A stretch of DNA of 64,000 nt. It comes from JTS-AC122 sp050246015. Its GTDB lineage: Bacteria; Planctomycetota; Phycisphaerae; Phycisphaerales; UBA1924. The notes beneath the pieces were generated by a model. It worked only from the letters and a program-made list of their open reading frames with translations, was not told where the DNA came from and ran no database searches. Where the stretch lies: assembly GCA_050246015.1 (NCBI GenBank), contig JBFWWU010000018.1, forward strand, positions 1 to 64,000, given 5' to 3'. Position numbers and translations under genes: made by a program. This document shows positions 26,548-36,219 of this stretch, in pieces (the first letter of the stretch is position 1; each line of letters opens with the position of its first letter).

Positions 26548-27624
26548 ATGGCCAAGCGCACGACGAAAACCCCGACCCCGCCCGCCGACGAGGCCGTCGT
26601 GCGCGTGGCGCTGCTGCACGGCCCCGAGCGGTTTGTTCAGCACGAGTTCACGCAGCAACTCCGCGACGCGCTGGTGAAGACCCACGGCGAGGTGGACGTG
26701 CTGACGTTCGACGGCGAATCGGCGTCGCTCGCGGACGTGCTCGATGAATGCCGCTCCATCGGGCTGATGCAACAGCACAAACTGGTGATCGTGGATCACG
26801 CCGACCGGCTGCTCAAGGCGGACGACGACGCCGAGCCCGGCGCCAAGCCGGCCAAAGGACGCGGGACTCGGGGGGCGCGCCCGCCGCGAGAAATCATGCA
26901 GCAGTACGTCGAAGCGCCGGCGGAGCAGGCGACCCTGGTGCTGCGCGCCGACCGGTGGCACCCGGGCAACCTCGACAAGGCGATCGCGAAGGTGGGGCTT
27001 GTGAAAAAGTGCGAGGCGCCCAGGCGTGAAGACGCGGTCGCCTGGGCCATCGAGCGGTGCAAGGCCGCGCACGGCGGCGCCATCGACCCCGCCGCCGCGG
27101 ACCTGCTCGTGGAGCACATCGGGTGCGAACTCGGACGCCTCGACTCCGAACTCGCCAAACTGGTCATGGTCAATCCCGGCGCGCCGATCTCGCTGGATGT
27201 CGTGCGCGAGATGGTCGGCGTGACGCGCGAAGAAGAGATCTGGACGAGCCAGAGCAAACTGATGACGGGCGATCCGGCCGACGGGCTGAACCGGCTGCGC
27301 GACCTGATCGAGATCTCGCGGGAAGATCCCGTCCCGATCATGTTCTCATATATTGATCTGGCGCGGAAACTGCACTCGCTGTCGCGGTGCATCAAGCAGG
27401 GGGAGAATCCGCACGCGCTGGCGGGGGGGATGCGGCTGTGGGGACCGGCCAAGGACGCCATGATCGTCGCCGCCAAGCGGTACCCGCCCGCGGCGTTCGC
27501 CAGGCTGCTCGCGGACGCGGTCGCGGCAGATTCGCGGCAGAAATCGAGCAGCACCGACGCAGTTCGTGCGCTTGAGGTGCTGACGCTGCGATTCGCAAGC
27601 GTCTTCGCCGCGGCGCGCCGATAG
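26548..27624 (+). CDS. holA: DNA polymerase III, delta subunit
   Basis: A 358-residue clamp-loader delta subunit, which opens the sliding clamp during replication. The N-terminal segment LLHGPERFVQHEFTQQLRDA, then SIGLMQQHKLVIVDHADRLL and the region around AVAWAIERCKAAHGGAIDP...LVEHIGCELGRL are typical of HolA. Delta naturally lacks Walker motifs, and none are seen. A Lys/Gly/Arg-rich loop near 100 is slightly longer than usual. It is a housekeeping gene with the DinB-like gene just upstream. Confidence 0.85.
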   Translation: MAKRTTKTPTPPADEAVVRVALLHGPERFVQHEFTQQLRDALVKTHGEVDVLTFDGESASLADVLDECRSIGLMQQHKLVIVDHADRLLKADDDAEPGAKPAKGRGTRGARPPREIMQQYVEAPAEQATLVLRADRWHPGNLDKAIAKVGLVKKCEAPRREDAVAWAIERCKAAHGGAIDPAAADLLVEHIGCELGRLDSELAKLVMVNPGAPISLDVVREMVGVTREEEIWTSQSKLMTGDPADGLNRLRDLIEISREDPVPIMFSYIDLARKLHSLSRCIKQGENPHALAGGMRLWGPAKDAMIVAAKRYPPAAFARLLADAVAADSRQKSSSTDAVRALEVLTLRFASVFAAARR

Positions 27625-27744
27625 CCACAGCGCACGTCAGATCGAGCCCACGGCCGCCGTGGGGTGTCCGCGGCATGGCGTGCCGCCGGGGACGCGCGGA
27701 ATCCGCGCGGCGCCCGGCTGGTCGTCATGGCAGGAGGCCACCGC

Positions 27745-29085
27745 ATGGAACGTCACGCCGGTCGGATGGGAAGGTGCGCACGAACGGTTCTGCTCACGGC
27801 GGGGATCGCCGCGGGCGTGCTGTGGGTCAGTGGGGGAACCGGCTGCGCCGGGAAGCGGCGCGCGATGAAACAGAAGGAAGCCGAACTGGCGCGTGCCGCG
27901 GCCAGTGATGAAGCGCTGGATCTGGCGACGCTGGCGAAGCAGGATTCATCCGTGCGGGCGGTCCTGGATGCGCAGGATCCCAAGACCTGGACGGACGCGC
28001 CCGTTCCCAAGTCTCAGCGAACATCGGGCTCGCCGTCATCCGCGCGGCAGATCTATAGCGAAGAGCCGCTTGTGCTGAACGAGCCCGGCGTCGCGCCGGC
28101 GAGCGCGGCGGACCCGGGCGCGGCGGGAACACGATCTCGGGGCACGCGGCTGTCACGCAGCGCGGACGCGCCGCCGACAGCCGCGCCGGCCGGCGCGGAG
28201 GCATCGCCCGAAGCGCCGGGCCCCGGCCGGGAACTCGGCACGAACGAAACGGTCGTCAACGCGCCGGTTCAGATCATCCCCGCCGCGACCGTGTCGGCGA
28301 TCGACGCGGCGAGCCTGACGCCCGCGGCGCTGGCCCGGACGCGAGCCGCGCTGGCGGTCGAGATTGCCAGGTCGGTCCGCGCCGAGTCGCCGATCGGTTC
28401 GCCGTCGTACCGGGAGGGGATCTCCCTGCTCGCGCTCGACACGATCGAGCCGGGCAGCGTGGAAAACGACATCGGGCAGTATGTGCAGCAACTCTCACCG
28501 ACCGAGCGGGCGTCGTTTGAATCCGTGCGGCGTCTGATGAAGTCCATTTCGGGGCAGGACGGGTCGGGCGCGCCGGCGAGCGGTGAGTGGGAACCCGGGC
28601 GGGTGCGTCAGGCCATCGAAGGTCATCTGGTGAGCGAAGCGGGCAGTGAGCCGGTGGCGATCCGCACCGCCGCGCTGTGCACGAGCGTCGATGGATTCGG
28701 ACGGTACACGCCGTACGCATCGACCACATTCGTGCGCGGGTGGACGACGCCGGCGATCGTGTACGTCGCGCTGGACCACGTCGTGCAGAAGCCATCCGCC
28801 GCCGGGAGTGATGCGGGGTGGTCGATCGACCTGGTGCAGACGGCCAAACTGTACCACGATTCGGATAGCCTGGTCGTCGTGGACCTGGGCGAGCAGGCGG
28901 TGCGCGACGCGGCGCGGGATCAACGCCGCGACCTGTGCATCGCGCGCCGGATCGACCTGCCGGCGACACTGTCGCTCGGAAAGTACAACCTGAAGATCGC
29001 GGTGCGGGACCAGGGCAGCGGCGCGACGGCGGAAGCGACCATCCCGATCCAGATCGTGGCCGACCCCTCGCTGACCTCGAAGTAG
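27745..29085 (+). CDS. Hypothetical exported protein (possible lipoprotein)
   Basis: A 446-residue protein, not recognised. The N terminus MERHAGRMGRCARTVLLTAG carries basic residues followed by a hydrophobic run and SGGTGC, a possible but non-canonical lipobox (no Leu at -3). Residues 50-170 are Ala/Pro/Ser-rich and probably disordered. The C-terminal half is globular with a beta-rich pattern (PVAIRTAALCTSVDGFGRYT, AIVYVALDHV, WSIDLVQTAKLYHDSDSLVVVD, LPATLSLGKYNLKIAVRD) resembling a periplasmic sandwich domain. The start is fixed by aggagg 7 bases upstream of 27745; an earlier ATG lies at 27727. Confidence 0.65.
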   Translation: MERHAGRMGRCARTVLLTAGIAAGVLWVSGGTGCAGKRRAMKQKEAELARAAASDEALDLATLAKQDSSVRAVLDAQDPKTWTDAPVPKSQRTSGSPSSARQIYSEEPLVLNEPGVAPASAADPGAAGTRSRGTRLSRSADAPPTAAPAGAEASPEAPGPGRELGTNETVVNAPVQIIPAATVSAIDAASLTPAALARTRAALAVEIARSVRAESPIGSPSYREGISLLALDTIEPGSVENDIGQYVQQLSPTERASFESVRRLMKSISGQDGSGAPASGEWEPGRVRQAIEGHLVSEAGSEPVAIRTAALCTSVDGFGRYTPYASTTFVRGWTTPAIVYVALDHVVQKPSAAGSDAGWSIDLVQTAKLYHDSDSLVVVDLGEQAVRDAARDQRRDLCIARRIDLPATLSLGKYNLKIAVRDQGSGATAEATIPIQIVADPSLTSK

Positions 29086-29122
29086 CCACGCGGCGGCGTC
29101 GGAGTCGAATAGGATTGGCCGC

Positions 29123-30217
29123 ATGTCCACTCCGATTCCTCGGACCCCGGCGAACCGATTCGGGCTTGAGTATCGCGCCGAAGCGGCGCGGCTCGGTCCG
29201 CCCGTGACTTCCATCATCGATTTCCACACCCACATCGGCGGGACGGCGTCCAGCCGGATCTTCGATGAAGTACGCCGGCTCTTCGGCGTCAAGCAGGTCT
29301 ATTCGATGACGCAGTTGCCGGGCGTCGAGGCGGTCCGCGAGGTGCTCGGCGATGCCGTCCGGTTCATCGCGTTCCCGACCTTCAGCGACCCGGATCGGCA
29401 CCGGGCGCACCGGCAGGGTTTTCTGGACGCGATCGAGGTCTTCCGTGCCAAGTACGATTCCCGCATCCTCAAAATATGGAACGCGCCGCGATTGCGGGAG
29501 ATCTTTCCCGGCCAAGCCGGGGTTGACCTGGTCGAGGTGGACAGCGAGTGGCGGGTGAAAGCGTGCGAACTCGGCGAGCGCCTGGGGATGATGTTCATGA
29601 TCCACATCGCCGACCCGGATACGTGGTTCCGTACCCGCTACAGCGACGCGACCACGTTCCGCACCAAGCCGGAGTTGTACGCCGGGTTCGAGCGGATGCT
29701 CGACCGGTTCACTTCCCCGTGGATCGCGGCGCACATGGGCGGCTGGCCGGAGGACCTTGGCTTCCTTGACGGGCTGCTGACGCGGCATCCGAATCTACAC
29801 CTGGATACATCCGCGACCAAGTGGGTCGTGCGAGAACTCAGCAAGCACCCGCGCGACGAGGTGGTCGCGTTCTTCGTCAAATGGGTGAGCCGCGGCAGGC
29901 TCATCTTCGGTTCCGACGTCGTCGTGCAGGAAGACCACCTGAGGCCGCACAAGACAACGGCAAGCCCGATGTCGGACCTGGCGGACAGCCCGGGGGCGGC
30001 GTTTGACCTGTACGCGAGCCGGTACTACACGCTGCGGACCATGTACGAAACCAGTTACGACGGCGAATCGCCGATCGCCGACCCGGACCTGATGATGGTC
30101 GAGCCGGCGAAATACGACCGGATGTCCGCGCCGCGTCTCCAGGGTTTGGGCCTGCCGGCGAGCGTGCTGCTCGATTTCTACGCCGGCAACGCCGAGCGGC
30201 TGATGGCCTCACGGTGA
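29123..30217 (+). CDS. Amidohydrolase-2 family metal-dependent hydrolase
   Basis: A 364-residue TIM-barrel hydrolase. The HxH metal motif is in IDFHTHIGG (about 32-40). Further ligands are His in MFMIHIADP (about 160), His in WIAAHMGGW (about 203) and Asp in LIFGSDVVVQEDH (about 258-270). The organisation matches the amidohydrolase-2 group (decarboxylases and lactonases). Substrate unknown. It lies 37 bases after the putative lipoprotein gene. Confidence 0.8.
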   Translation: MSTPIPRTPANRFGLEYRAEAARLGPPVTSIIDFHTHIGGTASSRIFDEVRRLFGVKQVYSMTQLPGVEAVREVLGDAVRFIAFPTFSDPDRHRAHRQGFLDAIEVFRAKYDSRILKIWNAPRLREIFPGQAGVDLVEVDSEWRVKACELGERLGMMFMIHIADPDTWFRTRYSDATTFRTKPELYAGFERMLDRFTSPWIAAHMGGWPEDLGFLDGLLTRHPNLHLDTSATKWVVRELSKHPRDEVVAFFVKWVSRGRLIFGSDVVVQEDHLRPHKTTASPMSDLADSPGAAFDLYASRYYTLRTMYETSYDGESPIADPDLMMVEPAKYDRMSAPRLQGLGLPASVLLDFYAGNAERLMASR

Positions 30218-30235
30218 TGCGGCGGTCCGGCGGTT

Positions 30236-32017
30236 CTACTGGCAACCCGCGGGCGGCTGGAAGAAGCAGACCAGGAAATCGAAGAAGTCTTGCGAGTTGG
30301 TCTGCAAGTCCATGTTGAAGTCGGCACTGCCGCTGAAGAACCCGGTGAGGAAGTCGAAAAAGTCCTGCGAGTTGACGCCGCCCATGTGGTTCCAGTCGCA
30401 GGGACAGGCGGGGACGCACGGCCCCGAGGCGCACAGGGTGCCCGCGCCGCCGAAGGTGCCCCCCGCCGTCGTGCAATCTTCGGAAGTCAGTTCGAGGCAC
30501 GCGCCGGTGGCGAAGCAGCAGCGGCCGGTGGGGGGGAGGCAGGTCGTCGGACCGCAGGTCGTGCCGTCTCCCTGGTAAGCGCCCGCGGCGACGGCGCAGT
30601 CCGCGGCGGTGAGGAGCAGGCAGTTGCCGTTGCCGAAGCAGCAGGCGCCCATTGGCTGCGGGCAGTTCACGCTGCCGCAGACGGTCGCGTTACCTTGGAA
30701 GGTGCCGCCTTGGGCCTGGCACGAGGCCGGGCTGACCGGGCCGATGCAGTTCCCGTTGGGAAGGCAGCACGCGCCCATCGGGAAGCAGATGTAGGTAGCG
30801 CACATCGAACCGGCGGGCCCGGAGACGCCGCCGGCCGCGGCGCAGTTCGTCGGCGTGAGGTTCAGGCACCCGCCGGTGGATTGAAAACAGCACGCCCGCG
30901 GGGGCTGCGGGCAGTTCACCTGCCCGCAGGTGGTGTTGTTGCCCTGATAGGATCCGCCGGCCTGCGTGCACGAGGACTCGGTGCGGATCTCGCAGACGCC
31001 GGTTGGCAGGCAGCACGCGCCCATCTGGGGCTGGGGGCAGTTGACGGATCCGCAGGTGACGTTGTCTCCCTGGTACGTGCCGCCTTGATTCACGCAGTCC
31101 GGGGACGACGCGACGATGCAGTTGCCGGCGGGCAGGCAGCAGGCGCCGACGACCGAACTGCAGTTGACGGATTCCCAGGTGACGCGGATGACCCAGTCCC
31201 CGGAAGGCCGGCAGAAACTGGCGAGTTGGCTGAAGCGCGCCCACCCGCCGTTAGGCGGGCAGCCGAACTGTCCGCAGTTCACGCCGAAGAGCCAGTTGTT
31301 CGCGGGCTGCTGAAGCCCGCTGGTGTCGGTGGTCGGGAAGGCGTTGCAGCAGGTTGGGGGAGCGGTGAAGCAAGGATTCTGCGTCTGCTGGTTGTGCATG
31401 TTGATGATGTAGCCGACGGTGAAGGAGTGGGACCCGTCGCCCGGGGCATCGATGATGATCTGCTCGGGGTCGCCGGGGTCGACGGACACCTGGACATTGA
31501 CGCCGTTGGTGCCTTGCGGGATCACGATGTGCGGCAGGATGACATCATCGGAGTCGTACGAAGCGACGAGGGTGCCTGTATTCGGCGCGCCGGACCAGAC
31601 TCGGATACCCCACTGCGTGGTGGTCTGCTGCGTCGAGTTGCTGGTGGCGAAGATCATCTCGGCGAGATTGATCTTGATGGGAAAGGCCGCGGCGGGGATG
31701 GTGTACTGCGCGGCGGCGATTTCACTTTGCGCAAAGCCCGCCTGCACGACGAACGATCCGCCGCCAAAGTTCGCGTCGGTGTGCGTGCTGATGGTGTCCG
31801 GGCAGTCGCCGCGGGGCACCGGTCCGGAGCCGGGGGGAGAAGCATGGAGCGAGACCGGCGTGAACTGCACCTGCAACGGGGTGAAGCGAGCCTGGCGTGA
31901 GACGCTTGGGGCGCCAGGCTTGGACGAGGTCTGCGCGGCGGCGGAGAACGACAGGAACGACGTAGCCGCCACCATCGCGATCGTCGCACAGCGGGTCACA
32001 AGGCGAGAAGCAGGCAT
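30236..32017 (-). CDS. Secreted protein with six Cys-rich repeats and a GC-type dockerin tail
   Basis: A 593-residue protein with a signal peptide ending near SAAAQTSS. About 230 residues of unknown beta-rich sequence follow. Then come six repeats of about 40 residues with the pattern GACCLPxGxC...C...GGxxxGxxTxC...C, each with about six Cys, probably disulfide-rich. The tail CDWNHMGGVNSQDFFDFL plus DFNMDLQTNSQDFFDFL ends PPAGCQ; here one residue follows the terminal Cys. The frame opens at 32359, but the ATG at 32017 has aaggac 8 bases upstream and begins the signal peptide. One copy of the same Cys repeat occurs in the CHRD protein at 54314-56434. Confidence 0.8.
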   Translation of the reverse strand: MPASRLVTRCATIAMVAATSFLSFSAAAQTSSKPGAPSVSRQARFTPLQVQFTPVSLHASPPGSGPVPRGDCPDTISTHTDANFGGGSFVVQAGFAQSEIAAAQYTIPAAAFPIKINLAEMIFATSNSTQQTTTQWGIRVWSGAPNTGTLVASYDSDDVILPHIVIPQGTNGVNVQVSVDPGDPEQIIIDAPGDGSHSFTVGYIINMHNQQTQNPCFTAPPTCCNAFPTTDTSGLQQPANNWLFGVNCGQFGCPPNGGWARFSQLASFCRPSGDWVIRVTWESVNCSSVVGACCLPAGNCIVASSPDCVNQGGTYQGDNVTCGSVNCPQPQMGACCLPTGVCEIRTESSCTQAGGSYQGNNTTCGQVNCPQPPRACCFQSTGGCLNLTPTNCAAAGGVSGPAGSMCATYICFPMGACCLPNGNCIGPVSPASCQAQGGTFQGNATVCGSVNCPQPMGACCFGNGNCLLLTAADCAVAAGAYQGDGTTCGPTTCLPPTGRCCFATGACLELTSEDCTTAGGTFGGAGTLCASGPCVPACPCDWNHMGGVNSQDFFDFLTGFFSGSADFNMDLQTNSQDFFDFLVCFFQPPAGCQ

Positions 32018-32523
32018 GAGAGGTCCTTCGAGAAATAGGAATCGCTCGGCCCCTGAGCGGCAACCGTCCGAAAACCAATCAGAAGTCGAAGCCACGACAA
32101 CATTGTGCCTGAAAACTCGGAGGGGTGCAAGCCGCCGACGTGTTCGGGCATGAACGAGCAAGCGACGGGCGGTCCAAGAACAGACGCCCAAGACGAATTC
32201 CCGTTCGCACGCCGCGATTATCCGGTTGCTTGGGATGGTGTGGTTCTCCACCAGTTCGGCGGAACTCCCGGCGCTGGGGTGCGTACCGCACTGGTTCCGA
32301 CCGGGATGTAGCGTGCGCCCGAGGTTCGGCGATCCGGTATCATGCAACGTTCCCGACACGGATCACGGGTCGATCCCGCGGTTTGGGTGCTCCAGAGGCC
32401 AATGACGATGGCGTCGGCGTACTCGGCGGAGTACGGTTTCGCCTTCCGCGTCGGGAGCGCAGGGTCGGAGGGGGTGGGGAGGTGGGGGGGGTGGGGGAGC
32501 ACTACACCAAGGTATCGATCGCC
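32018..32523. other. Divergent intergenic region, 506 bp
   Basis: It separates the Cys-repeat protein from the GspE-like gene. The right end holds a G-rich tract (32468-32499). A weak minus-strand promoter candidate for the Cys-repeat gene (TTGCCG, 17-base spacer, TCCTAT) ends about 30 bases before its start. The GspE frame is open back to 32125, but the sequence there is not protein-like. No other gene was seen. Confidence 0.45.
32468..32499. repeat. G-rich tract upstream of the GspE-like gene
   Basis: Thirty-two bases of G-runs separated by single T or A, able in principle to form a G-quadruplex. It lies 25 bases before the start codon and so within the likely leader. Confidence 0.75.
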
Positions 32524-34278
32524 ATGCTGGACTCTACATCGACAACACTCGGAGCGGGGTTCTTTCTGGTCTCGTTCTGGAAACCCGTGCTCTTGCTGGT
32601 GCTCTTCATCCCCTGGGCGATGGTGATCTCCAAGATCTATGACAAGCACGCCGCCCGGTTTCACCTGGCGCGCCGCCAGTGGAACGTGTTCCACCTCGGC
32701 ATGGGCCTGCTGGCGGTGCTCGTGTACTTCCTGCTCCCGCTCCCCAGCGACTTCGCGTTCATCGCTTCGTTCTTCGCGGCGGGGGCGATCTTCGCCGCCA
32801 GCCTCATCACCTACGCCTACGTCGCCAACAAGGACGAGCGCGTGCCCGAGAAGTACCACATCCGCCTGAACATGGCCAAGATGTCCGAAGAGACCAAGGC
32901 GGACAAGGCCAAGGCCAAACTGCAGGCGACGGTGAAACTCGCGATCAAGCAACCCGACGAAAAGGGCAAGTACTCGATCCTCGTCACACCACCGGTGGCC
33001 GAGACGCCGGAGTTCGAGGTGCGCGTCGCGGCGGAGAACATCCTGCTCAAGGCGGTCGAGGCCCGTGCCTCGCAGATCGACATCGCCCCGGCCAAGGATC
33101 CGCAGCAGTACGCGGTGTCGCACCTGATCGACGGGGTGCGGCAACAGGCGGAGGTCCTGCCGGCCCCCGCCGCGCTCAAAGTCATGGACTTCTGGAAACT
33201 CGCCGCCAGGCTCGATGTCAACGATCGGCGCAAAAAATTGTCGGCGCGGGTCATGACGGAACAGGAGACGATCCGCCGGCTGCTGCACGTTTCGAGCATC
33301 GGTGTCGCGGGGGGCATGCGGCTGACGATGGTGATCGATCCCGAAGGCGCGGTCAACAAGAAACTCTCCGACCTGGGCCTGCTCGATTCCCAGCTCTCCG
33401 AGCTTCAGAAGATGGTCGAGGAGGAAAAGGGCACGGTGCTGCTGGGCGCCCCCCCGGACGCCGGGCGGACCACGACGCTGTACACCATCCTCAAGGCGCA
33501 CGACGCGTACGTGCGCAACGTGCAGACGGTCGAACTCGAACCGCAGTTGCAACTCGAAGGCGTTCGGGCCAATGTGTTTGAGCCCGAGAAGGAAGGGGCC
33601 GAGTACAGCACGCTGGTGCGCTCGGTGCTCCGTCGCGACCCGGACGTCGTCGGCGTGGCCGACTTCTCCGACGCCAACACGGCCAAGGAAATCGCCAAGG
33701 CGGACCAGGACCGAACGCGCACGTACCTGTCGATGCGCACCGACAGCTCGCTGGCGGCGATCCAGACCTGGATCAAGGCCGTCGGTGATCCGAAGCAGGC
33801 CGCCGAGCCGCTCCACGGCGTGGTCTCCAACAAGCTGATCCGCCGGCTCTGCCCGAACTGCCGCGTGGCCTATCCGCCCCCCGGGGACATGCTCAAGAAA
33901 CTTGGCATCCCGGACGGAAAGGTGCAGCAACTGTTCAAGAAGGGCGGACAGGTCCTGATCAAGAACAAGCCGGAGGTGTGCCCGGTGTGCAAGGGTGTCG
34001 GGTATCAGGGGCAGATCGGCATCTTCGAGGTATTCTCGATCGGGCCTGAAGAGCGGCAGTTCATCGCGTCGGGCAATCTCAATGGGCTCCGTGCTCAGTT
34101 TCGCAAGAAGGGGCTCCCGACGATTCAACAGGTCGCGATCAAGTACGCGATCGATGGCGTGACCAGCGTCGAGGAAGTCATGCGGGTGACGGCCGACGGA
34201 ACAGCCGCGGCGACGGCCGGCGGGGCGGCGCCGACCGGCACCGCCAGCAAGGCGGAATCCGCCAGCGCGTCGGCCTGA
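32524..34278 (+). CDS. Membrane-anchored GspE/PilB-like ATPase with degenerate nucleotide motifs
   Basis: A 584-residue protein. Unlike normal secretion or pilus ATPases it begins with about three hydrophobic segments (about 13-33, 52-70, 74-96). A GspE-like core follows: an N2-type region with QIDIAPAKDPQ, then LTMVIDPEG. The P-loop is replaced by GAPPDAGRTTTLYTIL (about 309-324), with Arg where Lys is invariant, and the Walker B region reads DPDVVGVADFSD. The zinc motif CPNC (about 442) ... CPVC (about 485) and a GIFEVFSIGPE end match the family. ATPase activity is doubtful, so it may be a regulatory or scaffold paralogue. The start at 32524 begins the first hydrophobic segment. The CvpA-like gene follows 40 bases later. 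Confidence 0.78.
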   Translation: MLDSTSTTLGAGFFLVSFWKPVLLLVLFIPWAMVISKIYDKHAARFHLARRQWNVFHLGMGLLAVLVYFLLPLPSDFAFIASFFAAGAIFAASLITYAYVANKDERVPEKYHIRLNMAKMSEETKADKAKAKLQATVKLAIKQPDEKGKYSILVTPPVAETPEFEVRVAAENILLKAVEARASQIDIAPAKDPQQYAVSHLIDGVRQQAEVLPAPAALKVMDFWKLAARLDVNDRRKKLSARVMTEQETIRRLLHVSSIGVAGGMRLTMVIDPEGAVNKKLSDLGLLDSQLSELQKMVEEEKGTVLLGAPPDAGRTTTLYTILKAHDAYVRNVQTVELEPQLQLEGVRANVFEPEKEGAEYSTLVRSVLRRDPDVVGVADFSDANTAKEIAKADQDRTRTYLSMRTDSSLAAIQTWIKAVGDPKQAAEPLHGVVSNKLIRRLCPNCRVAYPPPGDMLKKLGIPDGKVQQLFKKGGQVLIKNKPEVCPVCKGVGYQGQIGIFEVFSIGPEERQFIASGNLNGLRAQFRKKGLPTIQQVAIKYAIDGVTSVEEVMRVTADGTAAATAGGAAPTGTASKAESASASA

Positions 34279-34318
34279 CCGTCACACCGTACTGGATGGC
34301 AACACAGGAGACTTGACG

Positions 34319-36136
34319 ATGTGGGTTTTCGTATTCGGGACGATCGGTGTGCTGATCCTGGGGTGGGTTTGGGCGTCGCGCGGGTTCTTCTCGGCGTTGA
34401 TCCATCTGCTGTGCGTGCTGATCGCCGGCGCCGTCGCGTTCGGGCTCTGGGAGCCGATCGGGTACGCCGTGCTCGGCGCCGCGGGATCGAGGAAATGGCT
34501 CATCGACATCGCCTGGGGGATCAGCCTGGCCGTCCCGTTCGCGGTGGTGCTCGCGATCCTTCGCGTGGCGATCGACAAGGCCCTGCCCTTCAACACCGAC
34601 CTGGACGGCACCAGCAACCTCATCGGCGGGATCATCTGCGGCGCCATCTCCGGCGTGATCTCCATCGGCATCGTGACCATCTCCGTCACCAACATGCGCA
34701 TCAGCACCGAGTCGGTCAAGTTCCCGATGGTGGACTACGACACCAACGGGTCGATCGTGAAGCAGTCGGGGTGGCTGACGATCTACCCGCGCATCACCGC
34801 CGATCTCTACGCGTTCCTGTCTCGCAACTCGATGCGCACCCAGACGCCCCTGGCGACGTGGCGCCCGGACATCGCGTACGAGGGGTCGATGCTGCGGACG
34901 AGTTTCAACGACGGGACGTCGCGATTCGCGCTCCCGCCCGGCGCGGTGGCGGTCGAGAAGCGGTACACGATCGGGATGCAGGAGACCGGGCTGGAGGTCA
35001 AATCGTTCCTGAGCCCGTCGCAGACCGTGACGCCGTTTGATTCCAGCAACCCGATCGGGTCGAACGACAAGGGGTACTACGTCGAAGGGTACGTGCTGAA
35101 GTTCAAGAACTCGGCGCGCGAGACCGACGGGCGCGTGGTCGTCGGCGCGTCACAGGTGCAACTCATTGTTCAGTCCCCCGACGAAACGCAGTCCAAGACG
35201 TTGTTCCCGGTGGCGCTGATCTCGCAGTCCTCCGTGAAGGAGGGCGACGAGCGGGTCCGGTACTGGCGGTGGGGGTTCAGCAGCCCGCGGACGTACATCG
35301 CGTCGGTAGGCGGCGCGGACGACCCGCCGATGGCGGTGGAGTTCCTTGTTCCCAAGGGATGGAAGCCGCTGAGCGTGAATGTGAAAGGCCTGCGGTTCCT
35401 GGTGGACGACATGCCTCCCCCGCAGCAGTTCAAGGACGCCGCGCAGCGGATCGAGGCGGTGAAGCGCTACGAAGTCGTCGCGCTCCCGGCGGGCGCCAAG
35501 GGCGCGCGCGGCCCGCGTGACTGGCCGGGCGGCACCACCGGCCTGGCAACGGCGCCCTACCGGGTGGACACCCGCGGCGAACGAGGCCCGCTCGCGCCGA
35601 TCAACATGATCGACACCCTGCCTTTCGGGCTGATCCTGTCGGCCGACGACAAGCGGGGCCTGAAGACCACGGGCGACCGCAACACCATCACCGAGGGCGA
35701 GGCGCGGTTCAAGAACTCTGATCTGCAGGACATGCGCGGGACGCCGCAGACCATCCAGATGCGTCAGATCTTCGCGGAAGACAACACCGTGATCGTGCAG
35801 GTGAACATCTCCAACGACTCGCCGATCGCGTACACCAAGAGCAAGTTGGCCATCGAGGGGATCGGCGCGCCGGTCCTGGTGGATAACCTCGGGCAGCGGT
35901 ACTCGGCGATCGGGTACGTGTATCAGGATGCCACGAGCGTGTGGATCCGCGTCACGCCGGGGCAGCCGATCGGGGCGGTGGCGGATCTGCCCGACGGCGG
36001 ACCGAACCCAAGCCGCAGCGACCAGAAGTTCGTGCTCATCTACCGAGTGACGACGAACGTCAAGATTACGTCGTTCAACATCGGGACGAACACGGTGGCG
36101 AAGATCGAGCCCCCGCTTGAGACCAAGCGATTCTAA
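34319..36136 (+). CDS. CvpA-like membrane protein with large C-terminal domain
   Basis: A 605-residue protein. Four hydrophobic segments within the first 125 residues (MWVFVFGTIGVLILGWVWAS, a segment ending HLLCVLIAGAVAFGLW, one near 60-80, and one ending ISGVISIGIVTISV) resemble CvpA/colicin-V-production proteins. The remaining 480 residues are soluble, beta-rich and unrecognised, probably extracytoplasmic. The ATG at 34319 is preceded by aggag at 8 bases; a TTG start 6 bases earlier is less likely. It forms a two-gene unit with the GspE-like ATPase and is followed by a strong terminator. The joint function is unknown. Confidence 0.65.
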   Translation: MWVFVFGTIGVLILGWVWASRGFFSALIHLLCVLIAGAVAFGLWEPIGYAVLGAAGSRKWLIDIAWGISLAVPFAVVLAILRVAIDKALPFNTDLDGTSNLIGGIICGAISGVISIGIVTISVTNMRISTESVKFPMVDYDTNGSIVKQSGWLTIYPRITADLYAFLSRNSMRTQTPLATWRPDIAYEGSMLRTSFNDGTSRFALPPGAVAVEKRYTIGMQETGLEVKSFLSPSQTVTPFDSSNPIGSNDKGYYVEGYVLKFKNSARETDGRVVVGASQVQLIVQSPDETQSKTLFPVALISQSSVKEGDERVRYWRWGFSSPRTYIASVGGADDPPMAVEFLVPKGWKPLSVNVKGLRFLVDDMPPPQQFKDAAQRIEAVKRYEVVALPAGAKGARGPRDWPGGTTGLATAPYRVDTRGERGPLAPINMIDTLPFGLILSADDKRGLKTTGDRNTITEGEARFKNSDLQDMRGTPQTIQMRQIFAEDNTVIVQVNISNDSPIAYTKSKLAIEGIGAPVLVDNLGQRYSAIGYVYQDATSVWIRVTPGQPIGAVADLPDGGPNPSRSDQKFVLIYRVTTNVKITSFNIGTNTVAKIEPPLETKRF

Positions 36137-36165
36137 AACGAGCACCCTAACACAAACAGGAAAGA

Positions 36166-36196
36166 CGAGCCGGGGAAAGCCCCCGGCTCGTTTTTT
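36166..36196 (+). terminator. Rho-independent terminator
   Basis: A 10-bp stem cgagccgggg/ccccggctcg with a 5-base loop, followed by six T residues, 30 bases after the CvpA-like stop. It ends the GspE-like/CvpA-like transcript. Confidence 0.92.
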
Positions 36197-36219
36197 ATAT
36201 AATTGGGTGAGGGACGCAT

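Noticed and set aside
32125..32523. N-terminal extension of the GspE-like protein back to 32125
   Set aside because: The extra residues are Arg/Gly-rich and cross a poly-G tract. A start at 32524 directly precedes the first hydrophobic segment.
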